Assembly: GCA_937978655.1 (NCBI GenBank) | Contig: CALJUX010000023.1 | Coordinates: forward strand, 1 to 64,000 | Reading direction: 5' to 3' | DNA: 64,000 nt | Source: an uncultured Chromatiaceae bacterium | Lineage (GTDB): Bacteria > Pseudomonadota > Gammaproteobacteria > Enterobacterales > Alteromonadaceae | Shown here: piece by piece, positions 9,900-21,064 of the stretch | Position numbering within the stretch: position 1 is the stretch's first letter | Layout of the letters: each line of letters opens with the position of its first letter | Position numbers and translations under genes: made by a program | The notes under the pieces: model-generated | The model's input: only the letters and a program-made list of their open reading frames with translations | What the model was told of the DNA's origin: nothing | Database searches by the model: none

Positions 9900-10016
9900 C
9901 AGACGGATCCCGGTCGGCACAAGATGCAGTTGCACTGCCGCGGTCTGATTCTACCGGGCAGTACAGGAATTGTTAAGTGCTGGTGCTTAATGTTTAATTC
10001 ATGTGATTTTGTCGCA

Positions 10017-12074
10017 TCAGAATTTTACTTTCAGCCCAATGGCCGGGAAAATACCGAGATTCTCTTCGGCGTCCACCACATAGGCCGGAGTTTCGCCGTC
10101 TTTAGCCTGGCGTAAAAAATATCCGGAGACGTTTTTACGGTTCAGTACGTTCAGGATGGCGTAGGTATAAGTGACCGGCAGGCCAAACAGCAGGCCTTGT
10201 TGTTCGGCCTGAATATCCAGCCGGTGGTAAACCGGCAGCGTGTCTGAGTTCAGTTCGCCGTACACGGCAACCCGGTGATCCGGATAATATGGATTGGGCC
10301 TGCTGCCAATAATAGGGGTGTAGCGTGCGCCGGATCTGACGGTTAGCCTGGCGCTAAAGTCCCAGCGTTCATTGTACGGATATGCCAGCACCAGATTGGC
10401 GATCAACGGCGTGTCCAGATAATACTGCGCCGTGATGTTGCGGCGCAGGTCGGTCCGCTCGGCTTCGGACCAGCTCAGGGACGCCCAGCCATACCAATCA
10501 CCGGGGCTGCGTTGTTTTTTCAGCAACATTTCAGCGCCCCAGGCCTTGCCTGCGGCGTCGTTGCTGTATCGCAGCTGTTGATCGGCGTCGTTGTCCGTCA
10601 GACCAAGTGGCAGATTTTGCAGATTTTTGAAGTAAAGTTCGGTGCTGTAACTCCAGTTGTCGGCAAATTGCCATTCCTGCCCCAGCACATAATGGATGGC
10701 GGTGGGTTGTTTCAGCTGACGATTGCCCAGCAGCGGCAGACTTTTTTCCAGGTCAGCCAGCCGGCTGTAACGACCCGCCCGCACAAACCAGCGCTGCTCC
10801 GGTGTTAATTGCAGGCTCAGCTCAGCACGGGGCTGCAGGAAATCCTCGCCGGTATAGTCTTGTTTGTCGTAACGCAGGCCCAGCGCAGAACTCAGATAGT
10901 CATTCCATTGCCAGTGGTGCTGAACAAAACTGCTGCGGGTGTTATAGCGCAGCTGGTCCTTGGTCCTGATGCGCTCGCCACGTTGGGCGAAGCAGTCGGG
11001 CTGGTGGTCAGTACAAAAATACGGAATGGCATCGATCCGGTAGTCGCCTTCACGCTGGCTGCGCTCGACCCCGGCTTCCAGCTGCTGGCTGCTGCTAAGC
11101 TGCCAGCGCGACTGCAATTGCAAAAATTGCTGATCGTCTTCGTATTCGACGGTCTGATCGCCGCCGTACAAAGTATCCTCGCTGTTACTGCTGTGCTGGT
11201 AACGGATTTGCAGCTGATGGCCGGCCGGGTGCTGGTACTGATAGCTGAGCTGCTGATTGGCAAATGCGGTGTCGATCCGCACATCGCCGACTGATTCCGG
11301 ATCGGTGCGACCTTGTTCCGAGGCTTTACTGATGTTGGCGCGCGCACTGTCATTGGCGCCGGTCAGTGTCAGCGTCAGCTTTTGTTCCGGCGACAACCGG
11401 AACAAATAACGCCCCTGATAATCACTGCTTTTTGGCGGTTGATAGATTTTGATGCCGTCTTCAAACTCATCGCCTGCTTTGATTAAATACTGCAGCGTAC
11501 TCTGGCGCGCTGCCAGATAAAACGCCTGATCGTCGCTGATGGCACCTTCGACCAGCGCACCCATCTGCAAACCACTGAGTTCTGCTTCGCCGCCAAGCGG
11601 CTGTTGCCGTGGATCGCGCAGTGTGGCGGAAAACACGCCGCCGGTGGCATTACCGTATTGAGGGCCAAAAGCGCCGCTGTCCAGATGAAAATCATGTAAC
11701 AAGGCTTCATTAAACACGCTGTTGCCAAACAGATGGAATAAATAGCCGGCGGGTAAACCGTCGATCAAAAAGGCGTTGTCGTCCGGTGCTGAGCCGCGCA
11801 CGGCCGGCATGCCACCATAATCACCGCCGGCATAGACCACGCCGGGCAGGCTGAATACCGCTGCCAGTGGATCGTTCATAATGCCGGCCACTTGCAGCAA
11901 TTGTTCGGTCTGAGCATTGGTCTGACTGGCCGCCGGCCAGACACTGCCGCTAACCTGAATACGTTCAATGGCCTGTTCAGCCGCTTTGCCGGTATCGGCG
12001 GGTTGTGCGTGGGTGTGCACGGCGGATAACGACAAGCTGAGGCAAAGAGACAGTCTGGAGCAGGCAAATCGCAT
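10017..12074 (-). CDS. TonB-dependent outer-membrane receptor
   Basis: This 685-residue protein has a signal peptide (MRFACSRLSLCLSLSLS, cleavage near HAQ), then a plug domain with the typical PAVRGSAPDDNAFLIDGLP stretch, and a long 22-stranded type barrel ending in KVKF. The start at 12074 is preferred; the in-frame ATG at 12149 would put 25 basic residues before the signal. No siderophore or sugar ligand can be read from the sequence. It is upstream of the MipA cluster on the same strand with a gap of about 117 bases, so co-regulation is possible but not shown. It is divergent from the gene at 12179. Confidence 0.92.
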   Translation of the reverse strand: MRFACSRLSLCLSLSLSAVHTHAQPADTGKAAEQAIERIQVSGSVWPAASQTNAQTEQLLQVAGIMNDPLAAVFSLPGVVYAGGDYGGMPAVRGSAPDDNAFLIDGLPAGYLFHLFGNSVFNEALLHDFHLDSGAFGPQYGNATGGVFSATLRDPRQQPLGGEAELSGLQMGALVEGAISDDQAFYLAARQSTLQYLIKAGDEFEDGIKIYQPPKSSDYQGRYLFRLSPEQKLTLTLTGANDSARANISKASEQGRTDPESVGDVRIDTAFANQQLSYQYQHPAGHQLQIRYQHSSNSEDTLYGGDQTVEYEDDQQFLQLQSRWQLSSSQQLEAGVERSQREGDYRIDAIPYFCTDHQPDCFAQRGERIRTKDQLRYNTRSSFVQHHWQWNDYLSSALGLRYDKQDYTGEDFLQPRAELSLQLTPEQRWFVRAGRYSRLADLEKSLPLLGNRQLKQPTAIHYVLGQEWQFADNWSYSTELYFKNLQNLPLGLTDNDADQQLRYSNDAAGKAWGAEMLLKKQRSPGDWYGWASLSWSEAERTDLRRNITAQYYLDTPLIANLVLAYPYNERWDFSARLTVRSGARYTPIIGSRPNPYYPDHRVAVYGELNSDTLPVYHRLDIQAEQQGLLFGLPVTYTYAILNVLNRKNVSGYFLRQAKDGETPAYVVDAEENLGIFPAIGLKVKF

Positions 12075-12178
12075 GGTACACTTTCCACAAAAGGCAGATA
12101 AAACCAAGTGTGCCAGCCGGCGCGGTACAAAGCTGTCGGGTAATTGCACTGCTTATGTAAGAAAGTGTCAGGAAAGAT

Positions 12179-12634
12179 ATGCAAAATTCAGCAAGGTTTT
12201 GTCAGGTTTTGTCCCTGTTAACCCCGCTGGTTAAAGTGCCGGAATGGGGAATTGGCGGCAGTTTATTATTAGCAGAGCGACAACTGCTGAACGATTTTCG
12301 CGATATCGATTTGGTGTGCAGCGAGGCGGTCGTGATGCAATTAGATGCTCAGTTGCAGCGCCTTACTACTGTGCTGCCGGCTGAGGCGCATCCGCATTAT
12401 TGCAGCCGGTGGTTTCGGCGGTATCAGCATGACTCAGGTCTAGTGATTGAACTGATGGCTGGCATCCAGGTGCGCAATCCGCAACTGACGCGGTGGCAGT
12501 TTCATCCGGCGACGCTGGAGCAGCGACATGGGCTGCCCTGGATGCGTCTGGCGGACTGGCTGGAGTTGTATCAGCTGTTTGACCGGCCACAGCGCGTCCA
12601 GCTTATTCGCGCGGCGCTGGCCGTAGTGCCTTAA
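12179..12634 (+). CDS. Nucleotidyltransferase-fold protein, function unknown
   Basis: I do not recognise a named family. The 151-residue product shows a minimal nucleotidyltransferase signature: GIGGSLLL, then about ten residues, then DFRDIDLV (the Asp-x-Asp metal pair), with a possible third acidic residue in VIELMAG. No HEPN or other toxin-antitoxin partner lies beside it. The ATG at 12179 is preceded by AGGAAAG. The 3' end overlaps the convergent xseA by 32 bases. It could be an inactive relative, since nothing beyond the fold signature is visible. Confidence 0.65.
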   Translation: MQNSARFCQVLSLLTPLVKVPEWGIGGSLLLAERQLLNDFRDIDLVCSEAVVMQLDAQLQRLTTVLPAEAHPHYCSRWFRRYQHDSGLVIELMAGIQVRNPQLTRWQFHPATLEQRHGLPWMRLADWLELYQLFDRPQRVQLIRAALAVVP

Positions 12635-13964
12635 CTTCGGTTTCTACCTGGCCGTCAGCAAATTGCACCTGCAGGCTGTCGCCCGGCTGTAGCTGGGTAA
12701 TGGAGCGGACTAAGCTGTGGTCGGCGGTAAAACTCAGACTATAACCACGGCCGAGTGTCGCCAGCGGGCTGACCTGATGCAACATGGCGCTCTGTTGTTG
12801 CCATTGTTGTGTCCGACGCTGCAGTTGTTGTTGCATCGCCCGTTGCAGCCGGTCGGTCAGCAACGCCGATTGTTGCGCCAGCAGCGTGGGATCCGGCAGG
12901 TGCCGCAATAACTGTAGCGCCAGTTGTTGCTGCTGTTGCTGTTTTCGTTCCAGCACCAGCGCGCCGGCACGCTGCAGACGCAGTTGTAATTCGTCAAGCC
13001 GCTGTTGTTGTTGTTCGAGTCGGCGCTTCGGGTGTAACAGCTGTAACTTATTTTGCTGTTGTAAAAACGATTGCGCCTGTTGGCCCAGTTGCTGGCGGAC
13101 CGCACGCTGCAGCCGCTGTTGCAGCTGCAAAAGCTCGCTCAGCTGATGTTGTTGATCCGGTGACACCAGTTCGGCAGCAGCCGAAGGCGTCGCTGCGCGC
13201 ACATCGGCGACAAAATCGGCGATAGTAAAATCAATTTCATGGCCGACGGCACTGACAATCGGCAGCGGGCAATGGGCGATTTGCCGCGCCAGCGCTTCAT
13301 CGTTAAAACAATACAAATCTTCCAGCGAACCGCCGCCACGGCCAATGATCAGAACGTCGACTTCATTACGCCGGATGGCATGCGACAGCGCCGCCTGTAA
13401 ATCCTGTGCCGCCTGCGCACCTTGCACTAAGGCCGGATAAATAATCACTTCGAGCGCCGGCGCGCGCCGGGCTAATACGGTCAGAATATCGCGCACCGCC
13501 GCGCCGGTTGGCGAGGTAATAACACCAATCCGCCGCACCTGAGCTGGTAGCGGCTTTTTCCGCTCCGGCGCCAACAAGCCTTCGGCACTGAGCCTGGCTT
13601 TGAGCATTTCATATTGCTGGCGTAACAAACCGTCACCGGCCGGTTCGATAAAATCGACCAGCAGCTGATACTCACCACGGGGTTCATACACACTGATGCG
13701 GGCACGGATCAGCACCTGCTGACCATTGCGCGGCATAAAAGCGGCGTTGCGGTTGGCCTGCTTAAACATCGCGACTTTAACCTGCGCAGCGCTATCTTTT
13801 AATGAGAAATACCAATGACCGGAACTGGCTGCGACAAAATTGGAGATCTCACCACAGAGCCAGAGCTGGCGGAATTGCAGCTCCAGAGTTAAGCGAACTT
13901 CGGCGTTTAGCCGCGAAACTGTATAGATCTCCGGGTTTGTGCCGGGATTTTGTGAATGATTCAT
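12603..13964 (-). CDS. xseA: Exodeoxyribonuclease VII large subunit
   Basis: XseA is the catalytic subunit of exonuclease VII, which degrades single-stranded DNA into oligonucleotides. The N-terminal OB fold begins YTVSRLNAEVRLTLE; the catalytic domain contains GVITSPTGAAVRDI, GRGGGSLEDLYCFND and SAVGHEIDFTI. A long Gln-rich coiled coil follows (about residues 270-390), then LGRGYSL. I use the ATG at 13964 (453 residues); a TTG at 13982 would add six residues. It is divergent from guaB, as in many gammaproteobacteria. Its Gln/Leu-rich coding sequence produces several long false ORFs on the other strand. Confidence 0.97.
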   Translation of the reverse strand: MNHSQNPGTNPEIYTVSRLNAEVRLTLELQFRQLWLCGEISNFVAASSGHWYFSLKDSAAQVKVAMFKQANRNAAFMPRNGQQVLIRARISVYEPRGEYQLLVDFIEPAGDGLLRQQYEMLKARLSAEGLLAPERKKPLPAQVRRIGVITSPTGAAVRDILTVLARRAPALEVIIYPALVQGAQAAQDLQAALSHAIRRNEVDVLIIGRGGGSLEDLYCFNDEALARQIAHCPLPIVSAVGHEIDFTIADFVADVRAATPSAAAELVSPDQQHQLSELLQLQQRLQRAVRQQLGQQAQSFLQQQNKLQLLHPKRRLEQQQQRLDELQLRLQRAGALVLERKQQQQQQLALQLLRHLPDPTLLAQQSALLTDRLQRAMQQQLQRRTQQWQQQSAMLHQVSPLATLGRGYSLSFTADHSLVRSITQLQPGDSLQVQFADGQVETEVKALRPAPRE

Positions 13965-13995
13965 GGCAGGCAGGCGTAACAAGTGATCCGGCTAA

Positions 13996-15579
<1,584 letters not shown>

Positions 15580-15587
15580 AAATTGCA

Positions 15588-15626
15588 GCGCCGGCCTCAG
15601 ACCCTCTGACGCCGGCGCGGTTTTTT
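15588..15626 (+). terminator. Hairpin with T tract between guaB and guaA
   Basis: Arms GCGCCGGC (15588-15595) and GCCGGCGC (15611-15618) enclose a 15-base loop, followed by GG and six T residues. It looks like a partial terminator that could lower guaA expression relative to guaB. guaA begins only 38 bases later, with no obvious promoter between. Confidence 0.7.
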
Positions 15627-15663
15627 CCGGGCTTGTTGAGCCCCGCACCTCACAAAGGTTGAT

Positions 15664-17241
15664 ATGAGCAAAAATATTCATTTCCATAAAATTCTGATCC
15701 TCGACTTCGGTTCACAGTACACCCAACTTATCGCGCGCCGCGTCCGCGAAATTGGCGTCTATTGTGAACTCTGGGCCTGGGATGTCACAGCGGAGCAAAT
15801 CGCCGAATTTAATCCAACTGGTATTATCCTGTCCGGCGGTCCGGAAAGTGTGACTGAAGCCGGTTCACCGCGTGCGCCGCAATATGTGTTTGAAGCCAAT
15901 GTGCCGGTATTGGGCGTGTGTTACGGCATGCAAACCATGGCAGAACAACTGGGCGGTAAAGTGGCCAGTTCTGATCAGCGTGAATTTGGTTATGCCCAGG
16001 TTGATGTGGTGTCTTCGTCTGCACTGCTCAAAGGCATTGAAGACCATGTGACTGAACAAGGCGTGGCGCAACTGGATGTCTGGATGAGTCATGGCGATAA
16101 AGTCATTGAAATCCCAGATGGTTTTGTCACTATTGCCCGCACACCAACTTGTCCGCACGCGGCAATGGCCGACGAAGCGCGCCAGTTCTTCGGTGTGCAG
16201 TTCCACCCTGAAGTGACGCACACCCGTCAGGGCATGCGCTTATTAGAACAATTTGTCGTTGATATCTGTGGTTGTGAAAAACTCTGGACGCCGGCGTCGA
16301 TCATTGATGACGCTATTGTTAGCCTGAAAAAACAAATCGGCGATGATCAGGTGATTTTAGGCCTGTCTGGCGGTGTCGATTCGTCAGTGGTAGCGATGCT
16401 GCTGCACCGCGCTATCGGCAAGAACCTGACTTGTGTGTTTGTCGACAACGGCCTGCTGCGCTTAAACGAAGGTGCGCAGGTGATGGAAATGTTCGGCGAC
16501 CACTTCGGCCTGAATATTATCCACGTCAAAGCCGAACAGCGCTTCCTCGAAGCCTTACATGGCGTCGATGAACCAGAAGCCAAACGTAAAATTATCGGCC
16601 GCGTGTTCGTTGAAGTCTTTGATGAAGAAGCGAAAAAGCTGCAAAACGCCAAGTGGCTGGCGCAGGGCACTATTTATCCGGACGTGATTGAATCGGCGGC
16701 GTCAAAAACCGGCAAAGCCCATGTGATCAAATCGCACCACAACGTTGGTGGCCTGCCGGAAAATATGAAAATGGGTCTGGTCGAACCGCTGCGTGAGTTG
16801 TTTAAAGACGAAGTGCGCAAAGTCGGTCTGGCACTGGGTTTGCCGTATGACATGCTGTACCGTCACCCGTTCCCAGGACCAGGTTTAGGCGTACGAGTGC
16901 TGGGCGAAGTGAAAAAAGAATACTGCGACATCCTGCGCCGCGCTGATGCGATTTTTATCGAAGAGCTGCGTAATAGCGGCTGGTACGACAAAGTCAGCCA
17001 GGCCTTTGTAGTGTTCCTGCCGGTGAAATCGGTTGGTGTGATGGGCGATGGCCGTAAATACGACTGGGTCGTGTCATTACGTGCAGTACAAACCATAGAC
17101 TTTATGACCGCGCACTGGGCACACCTGCCGTATGAGCTGCTGGGTCATGTGTCGAACCGCATCATCAATGAAATCAACGGTATCAGCCGCGTGGTTTACG
17201 ATGTGTCGGGCAAACCACCAGCGACAATCGAGTGGGAATAA
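15664..17241 (+). CDS. guaA: GMP synthase (glutamine-hydrolysing)
   Basis: GuaA aminates XMP to GMP using glutamine and ATP. The N-terminal class I glutamine amidotransferase domain carries Cys in [10 protein letters not shown] and the His-Glu pair in [10 protein letters not shown]. The ATP-pyrophosphatase domain carries the P-loop-like LSGGVDSSV, and the C-terminal dimerisation domain ends PPATIEWE. The length (525 residues) matches E. coli GuaA. The start has AAAGG upstream. It is co-directional with guaB; a UUCG-looped terminator follows. Confidence 0.98.
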   Translation: MSKNIHFHKILILDFGSQYTQLIARRVREIGVYCELWAWDVTAEQIAEFNPTGIILSGGPESVTEAGSPRAPQYVFEANVPVLGVCYGMQTMAEQLGGKVASSDQREFGYAQVDVVSSSALLKGIEDHVTEQGVAQLDVWMSHGDKVIEIPDGFVTIARTPTCPHAAMADEARQFFGVQFHPEVTHTRQGMRLLEQFVVDICGCEKLWTPASIIDDAIVSLKKQIGDDQVILGLSGGVDSSVVAMLLHRAIGKNLTCVFVDNGLLRLNEGAQVMEMFGDHFGLNIIHVKAEQRFLEALHGVDEPEAKRKIIGRVFVEVFDEEAKKLQNAKWLAQGTIYPDVIESAASKTGKAHVIKSHHNVGGLPENMKMGLVEPLRELFKDEVRKVGLALGLPYDMLYRHPFPGPGLGVRVLGEVKKEYCDILRRADAIFIEELRNSGWYDKVSQAFVVFLPVKSVGVMGDGRKYDWVVSLRAVQTIDFMTAHWAHLPYELLGHVSNRIINEINGISRVVYDVSGKPPATIEWE

Positions 17242-17257
17242 ACCCGGCGATTTGACT

Positions 17258-17285
17258 AAAAACAGCAGCTTCGGCTGCTGTTTTT
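17258..17285 (+). terminator. Rho-independent terminator after guaA
   Basis: A 12-base stem (AAAAACAGCAGC with GCTGCTGTTTTT) closes a TTCG tetraloop at 17270-17273. The poly-A and poly-T flanks allow it to act in both directions, but only the plus-strand gene needs it. Confidence 0.93.
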
Positions 17286-17406
17286 GTTTCTGCACTGGCA
17301 AATTCAGCTTTTTTTCCCACACTTAACCAGCGACGCCATACTCTGTGGTGCCGTCGGACTATATGCGGCACGGACCTTCGCCGGAAACACCAGTTGCGGA
17401 GGCCCT

Positions 17407-20400
17407 ATGGCTGCGCGCTTCATCTATCGGGCCCTGATTGGTTGCCTGTGTTATCTGTTGGCTACAACGGTTTCGCTCGGCGCAGAGCCGCGCTGGCAGG
17501 AACAGGGCTTACCCGAAATTCGCACTTTCAGTGCTGACGATTATCAGGCGCATGGGCAAAACTGGGCTTTTGTGCAGGATAAAGCCGGTTTGTTGTACTT
17601 CGGCAATACCGAAGGTGTGTTGCAGTTTGATGGTCTGCGCTGGCAACTGATTGTATTACCGAATAAATCTATCGTCCGCTCGCTGGCGCTGGATGAAGTT
17701 TCCGGCCGCATTTATGTTGGTGGTGTGGGTGAGCTGGGTTATCTGGCGCCGGACGCAACCGGCACCTTGCAATATCAGTCTTTGCTTAACCAGTTACCCG
17801 CTGAGCGGCGCGATTTCACTGATGTCTGGCAAACGCACGTCACCGCCGAAGGCGTCTATTTCACCAGCTACAAATATTTGTTCCGGCTCGGCGCTGATGG
17901 CCAATGGCAGCATTGGCAAGCCGCACAACGTTTTCATCGCAGTTATGTCGTCAATCAGCAATTTTATCTGCGTGCTGAAGGCGTTGGTTTGCTGACGTTG
18001 CAACAGAATCAGTTGCAGCTGGTACCAGGTGGTGAGCGTTTTGCCGCGGATCCGCTGCAGGCATTACTGGCGTACCCGGATGCCGGCGGGCTGCTGGCGG
18101 TGAGCCGCAGTTCCGGTTTCTGGCTATACCGGGACCAGCAATTTAGCGCGATGCAGACGGAACTCGATGCGATTTTGCAGCAAAAATTGCTGTACCAGGT
18201 GCTGCTGTTGCCCGATGGAGCCCTGGCGCTTGCCATGTTACAGGGCGGTATTTATTTGCTGAATGCACGTGGGCAATGGGTAGGGCTTTATAACAAAGCG
18301 CGGGGGCTACGCGATGACACAGTGTACAACCTTGGACTCGATCATCAACATGGGCTCTGGGTCAGCGGCAACACTGGTTTGTCGCGTATTCAGCTTGGCA
18401 GTGCGCTGAGCCGGTTTGACCAGCGCCAGGATTTACAAGGCAATGTGTATATCAGCCGGCGAATGGGCGAGCGGCTGTATGTTGGAACTTCGCAGGGGCT
18501 TTATCAGCTGGAGCCGGGCCAGGTGGCCGGCTTCAGACAAGTGACAGGCATCAGTGGTCAGGTCTGGGCGCTGGAACAGGTCGGCGCTGAGATACTGATT
18601 GGCAATTATCAGGGCATCTACCGGCTGGACGGTAACGGGGCGCAGCAGGTCGCTCTGAGCGACAGTACGACCTGTTTTCTGCAGGTCGCGGCTGCGCAGT
18701 CAGTAGTGCTGGCCGGGCAGCGCGAAGGCGTGGTGCAATTAACTTTTGTCGACGGGCAATGGCAGGTTCTGGGCAAACTTGCTGATGTGCCGGATAACGT
18801 GCGCAGTATGGTGCAAAGCGGGCCGGCGGATCTGTGGTTTGGCACCGTCAACAGCGGTGTGTTGCAGCTGCATTATGCGTCAGGGCAGGTATTACAGGGG
18901 CCGGCCACTATCAGACGCTATCAGCTGGCCGAAGGTTTGCCTGGCTTGAGTGATAACCGGGTGGTTTTGCTGCAGGGTGAGCTGCGGGTATTAAGCGAAG
19001 CCGGGGTGTATCAGCTGAGCACTGATGCGACAAAAATGCTGCCGGATCCGGCCTTTGCCAAGCTGTTTGCTGAAGGTCCTCGGCAAATTTCGCGCTTATT
19101 GCCGGAAGATCGTGGCGTCTGGCTGGAAACTCGGGATGAACAGTTACGCCGCAGTGAGGTGGGGCTAGCGATACGCGAGGACTCGGGTACTTATCGCTGG
19201 CAGCCACTGACTGAGTTTGGCCACAGCCGGTTAACTGGCCTCACGCTCGAAGCCGATGGCACTTTATGGTTGGGCGGCAATGAATTATATCGCTGGCAAC
19301 AGACCCCGGATGCTATGCCGCCACGTGGTTTTCAGCTACTGCTGCGTAGCATTGAGGCAACGGATGGTCATCAGCGCCTGTTGCCGGCGCCAAATGATGC
19401 GCCCCTGCAACTGAATTTTGCGCAGAATCAGCTCCGATTTGAATTCGCCGCCACCAGTTATCGTGGCGACAACCAATATGCTGTATTGCTGGAAGGGGTT
19501 GACCAGGGCTGGTCTGATTGGTCAGCGGCGGCTTTTGCCAGCTACAACAGTTTGTGGGAGGGGCGATATCGCTTACAGGTGCGGGCAAGGGACGCCTGGG
19601 GCACAGAGCAGCAGATGAGGCCGCTGACTTTTCACATTGCGCCACCCTGGTATCGCAGTCTGCTGGCGGGCTTGTTGTATCTGCTGTTACTGGCGCTGCT
19701 AATCAACCGCTGGTATCACTGGCGCAGCGGCCGTTTACGCCGACAGGCGCAAGCACTGGAGACCTTAGTGGCAAGCCGGACCCAGCAGTTGTCCGAGGCA
19801 AAAACGGCGGTGGAGCGGACTTTAACTGATTTGCAGTCGACGCAGCGTCAGTTAGTAAGGGCGGAGAAAATGGCGGCGCTGGGCCAATTGGTCGCCGGCG
19901 TCGCGCATGAGGTCAATACGCCACTTGGTGTGGCGCTGACCGGCAGCAGCTATCTGCGGGAAAGCACAGCGGCGCTGGCAGAGACGCTAAACACCGGACA
20001 GCTGCGCAAACAGGAGTTAGCGCAATATCTCGAATCAGCGGTCGAGAGCTCTGAGCTGATTGAGCGTAATTTGCAACGTGCGGCTGATCTTATCAGTAAC
20101 TTTAAACAAGTCTCGGTCGATCGCAGCAGCGGCGAGCGGCGGCAGTTCCAGCTGCAGAGTTTTCTGGCTGAAGTGGCGCAAAGCCTGAAAACGCTCTGGC
20201 GTAACCGGCCTCTGCAGCTGGTGGTGGACTGTCCGGTTGATTTGGTCATGCAGAGTTATCCCGGCAGCCTCAGCCAGGTGATTACGATGTTGGCGCAAAA
20301 TAGTCTGTTACATGCTTTTGCACCTGACCAAGCCGGGCTGATGAATTTAGCGGTGCGCCAGCCCGACGCCGAGCATTGTGAAATCAGCTTTGCTGACAAT

Positions 20401-20649
20401 GGCTGTGGTATTGCCCCTGAGCATCTGGACAAAATATTTGAGCCGTTTTTTACCACCAAAAGGGCGCACGGTGGCACCGGGCTTGGCCTGCATATTCTGT
20501 TTAATCTGGTTACGGCAAGGCTCGGCGGCACAGTGACGGTGGAAAGTGAAGCCGGCGCCGGCTGCCGGTTTATTCTGTTGTTGCCGCTGCTTGCGCCAGC
20601 GCCAGAAACAACAACAGCAGCGGATGCTGCTGTTGATTTGGGACACTAA
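17407..20649 (+). CDS. Large sensor histidine kinase with periplasmic beta-propeller (reg_prop/Y_Y_Y)
   Basis: This 1080-residue protein has a signal sequence (ends about residue 25, VSLGA), then some 650 residues of two-component-regulator propeller repeats (for example GLLYFGNTEGVLQFDGLRW, DHQHGLWVSGNTGLSRI). A Y_Y_Y domain follows (YAVLLEGVDQGWSDWS), one TM helix (LLAGLLYLLLLALLI), a short coiled coil, HisKA with GVAHEVNTPL, and HATPase_c with DNGCGIAPEHLDKIFEPFF and GGTGLGLHI. It resembles hybrid glycan/nutrient sensors but has no receiver or DNA-binding domain. No response regulator is adjacent, so its partner is unknown. The start at 17407 has GGAGG; the frame is open into the guaA terminator. 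Its stop abuts that of the next, convergent gene. Confidence 0.92.
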   Translation: MAARFIYRALIGCLCYLLATTVSLGAEPRWQEQGLPEIRTFSADDYQAHGQNWAFVQDKAGLLYFGNTEGVLQFDGLRWQLIVLPNKSIVRSLALDEVSGRIYVGGVGELGYLAPDATGTLQYQSLLNQLPAERRDFTDVWQTHVTAEGVYFTSYKYLFRLGADGQWQHWQAAQRFHRSYVVNQQFYLRAEGVGLLTLQQNQLQLVPGGERFAADPLQALLAYPDAGGLLAVSRSSGFWLYRDQQFSAMQTELDAILQQKLLYQVLLLPDGALALAMLQGGIYLLNARGQWVGLYNKARGLRDDTVYNLGLDHQHGLWVSGNTGLSRIQLGSALSRFDQRQDLQGNVYISRRMGERLYVGTSQGLYQLEPGQVAGFRQVTGISGQVWALEQVGAEILIGNYQGIYRLDGNGAQQVALSDSTTCFLQVAAAQSVVLAGQREGVVQLTFVDGQWQVLGKLADVPDNVRSMVQSGPADLWFGTVNSGVLQLHYASGQVLQGPATIRRYQLAEGLPGLSDNRVVLLQGELRVLSEAGVYQLSTDATKMLPDPAFAKLFAEGPRQISRLLPEDRGVWLETRDEQLRRSEVGLAIREDSGTYRWQPLTEFGHSRLTGLTLEADGTLWLGGNELYRWQQTPDAMPPRGFQLLLRSIEATDGHQRLLPAPNDAPLQLNFAQNQLRFEFAATSYRGDNQYAVLLEGVDQGWSDWSAAAFASYNSLWEGRYRLQVRARDAWGTEQQMRPLTFHIAPPWYRSLLAGLLYLLLLALLINRWYHWRSGRLRRQAQALETLVASRTQQLSEAKTAVERTLTDLQSTQRQLVRAEKMAALGQLVAGVAHEVNTPLGVALTGSSYLRESTAALAETLNTGQLRKQELAQYLESAVESSELIERNLQRAADLISNFKQVSVDRSSGERRQFQLQSFLAEVAQSLKTLWRNRPLQLVVDCPVDLVMQSYPGSLSQVITMLAQNSLLHAFAPDQAGLMNLAVRQPDAEHCEISFADNGCGIAPEHLDKIFEPFFTTKRAHGGTGLGLHILFNLVTARLGGTVTVESEAGAGCRFILLLPLLAPAPETTTAADAAVDLGH

Positions 20650-20868
20650 TTACAAGCGGTTGATTTCATCTTTCAGGGTGTAGGACTTGTCGGTCACTAT
20701 GGCTTCCAAAGTCGCTATCCGTTGTTTTAACTGCTCGAGCTGTGCCCGCACATCGTCAGTATTCTGATTGGCGTTCGCCAGTTTTACTTTGGTTTTGGTG
20801 TGCTGCTCGTAAAAGGCATAAGCGAAAGCACCCACCACTGCGACAAATCCGATATCAAATACACCCAT
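20650..20868 (-). CDS. Small PspB-like membrane protein
   Basis: A 72-residue protein with one N-terminal TM helix (VFDIGFVAVVGAFAYAF), a polar linker, and a C-terminal coiled coil LEQLKQRIATLEAIVTDK. The tail RIATLEAIVTDKSY resembles the end of PspB, the phage-shock membrane component, but no pspA, pspC or pspF is nearby, so I give no symbol. The start at 20868 has AAGGAG; the longer reading from 20952 is not supported. Its stop codon is directly next to that of the convergent kinase. Confidence 0.7.
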   Translation of the reverse strand: MGVFDIGFVAVVGAFAYAFYEQHTKTKVKLANANQNTDDVRAQLEQLKQRIATLEAIVTDKSYTLKDEINRL

Positions 20869-20969
20869 GTTGTTCTCCTTCGATTTTTCTTGACCTGATG
20901 GTTTGGGCAGGCAACAGTTATGCCACAAATAAACTCTATATAAAACAATCAAGTTGCAGCGAGGTGAAA

Positions 20970-21062
20970 ATGCCCTATGAGCAAATTTACCAACATCTGG
21001 TCAATTTGACTGATGCCGCTACGGGCTGTGCTAAAATGCCGGGCTTCAGGCAACGGGGTTGA
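20970..21062 (+). CDS. Possible 30-residue leader or small ORF before tadA
   Basis: ATG at 20970 follows a good Shine-Dalgarno (GAGGTGAAA) and opens a 30-codon frame beginning MPYEQIYQHLVNLTDAATG. Its TGA ends three bases before the tadA GTG start. It could be translated and coupled to tadA, but the tadA promoter at 21006-21037 lies inside it, so it may be chance. Confidence 0.25.
   Translation: MPYEQIYQHLVNLTDAATGCAKMPGFRQRG
21006..21037 (+). promoter_or_regulatory. Candidate tadA promoter with extended -10
   Basis: TTGACT (21006-21011) and TGCTAAAAT (extended -10, 21029-21037) are separated by 20 bases to the TAAAAT hexamer. The spacing is long but the extended TGn motif can compensate. 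Predicted transcripts start about 20 bases before tadA. Confidence 0.45.
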
Positions 21063-21064
21063 TT

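Noticed and set aside
12784..13225. Long plus-strand frames of 120-138 codons (Cys/Ser- or Val/Ala-rich)
   Set aside because: They are antisense to the Gln/Leu-rich coiled coil of xseA; low-complexity coding on the other strand explains them.
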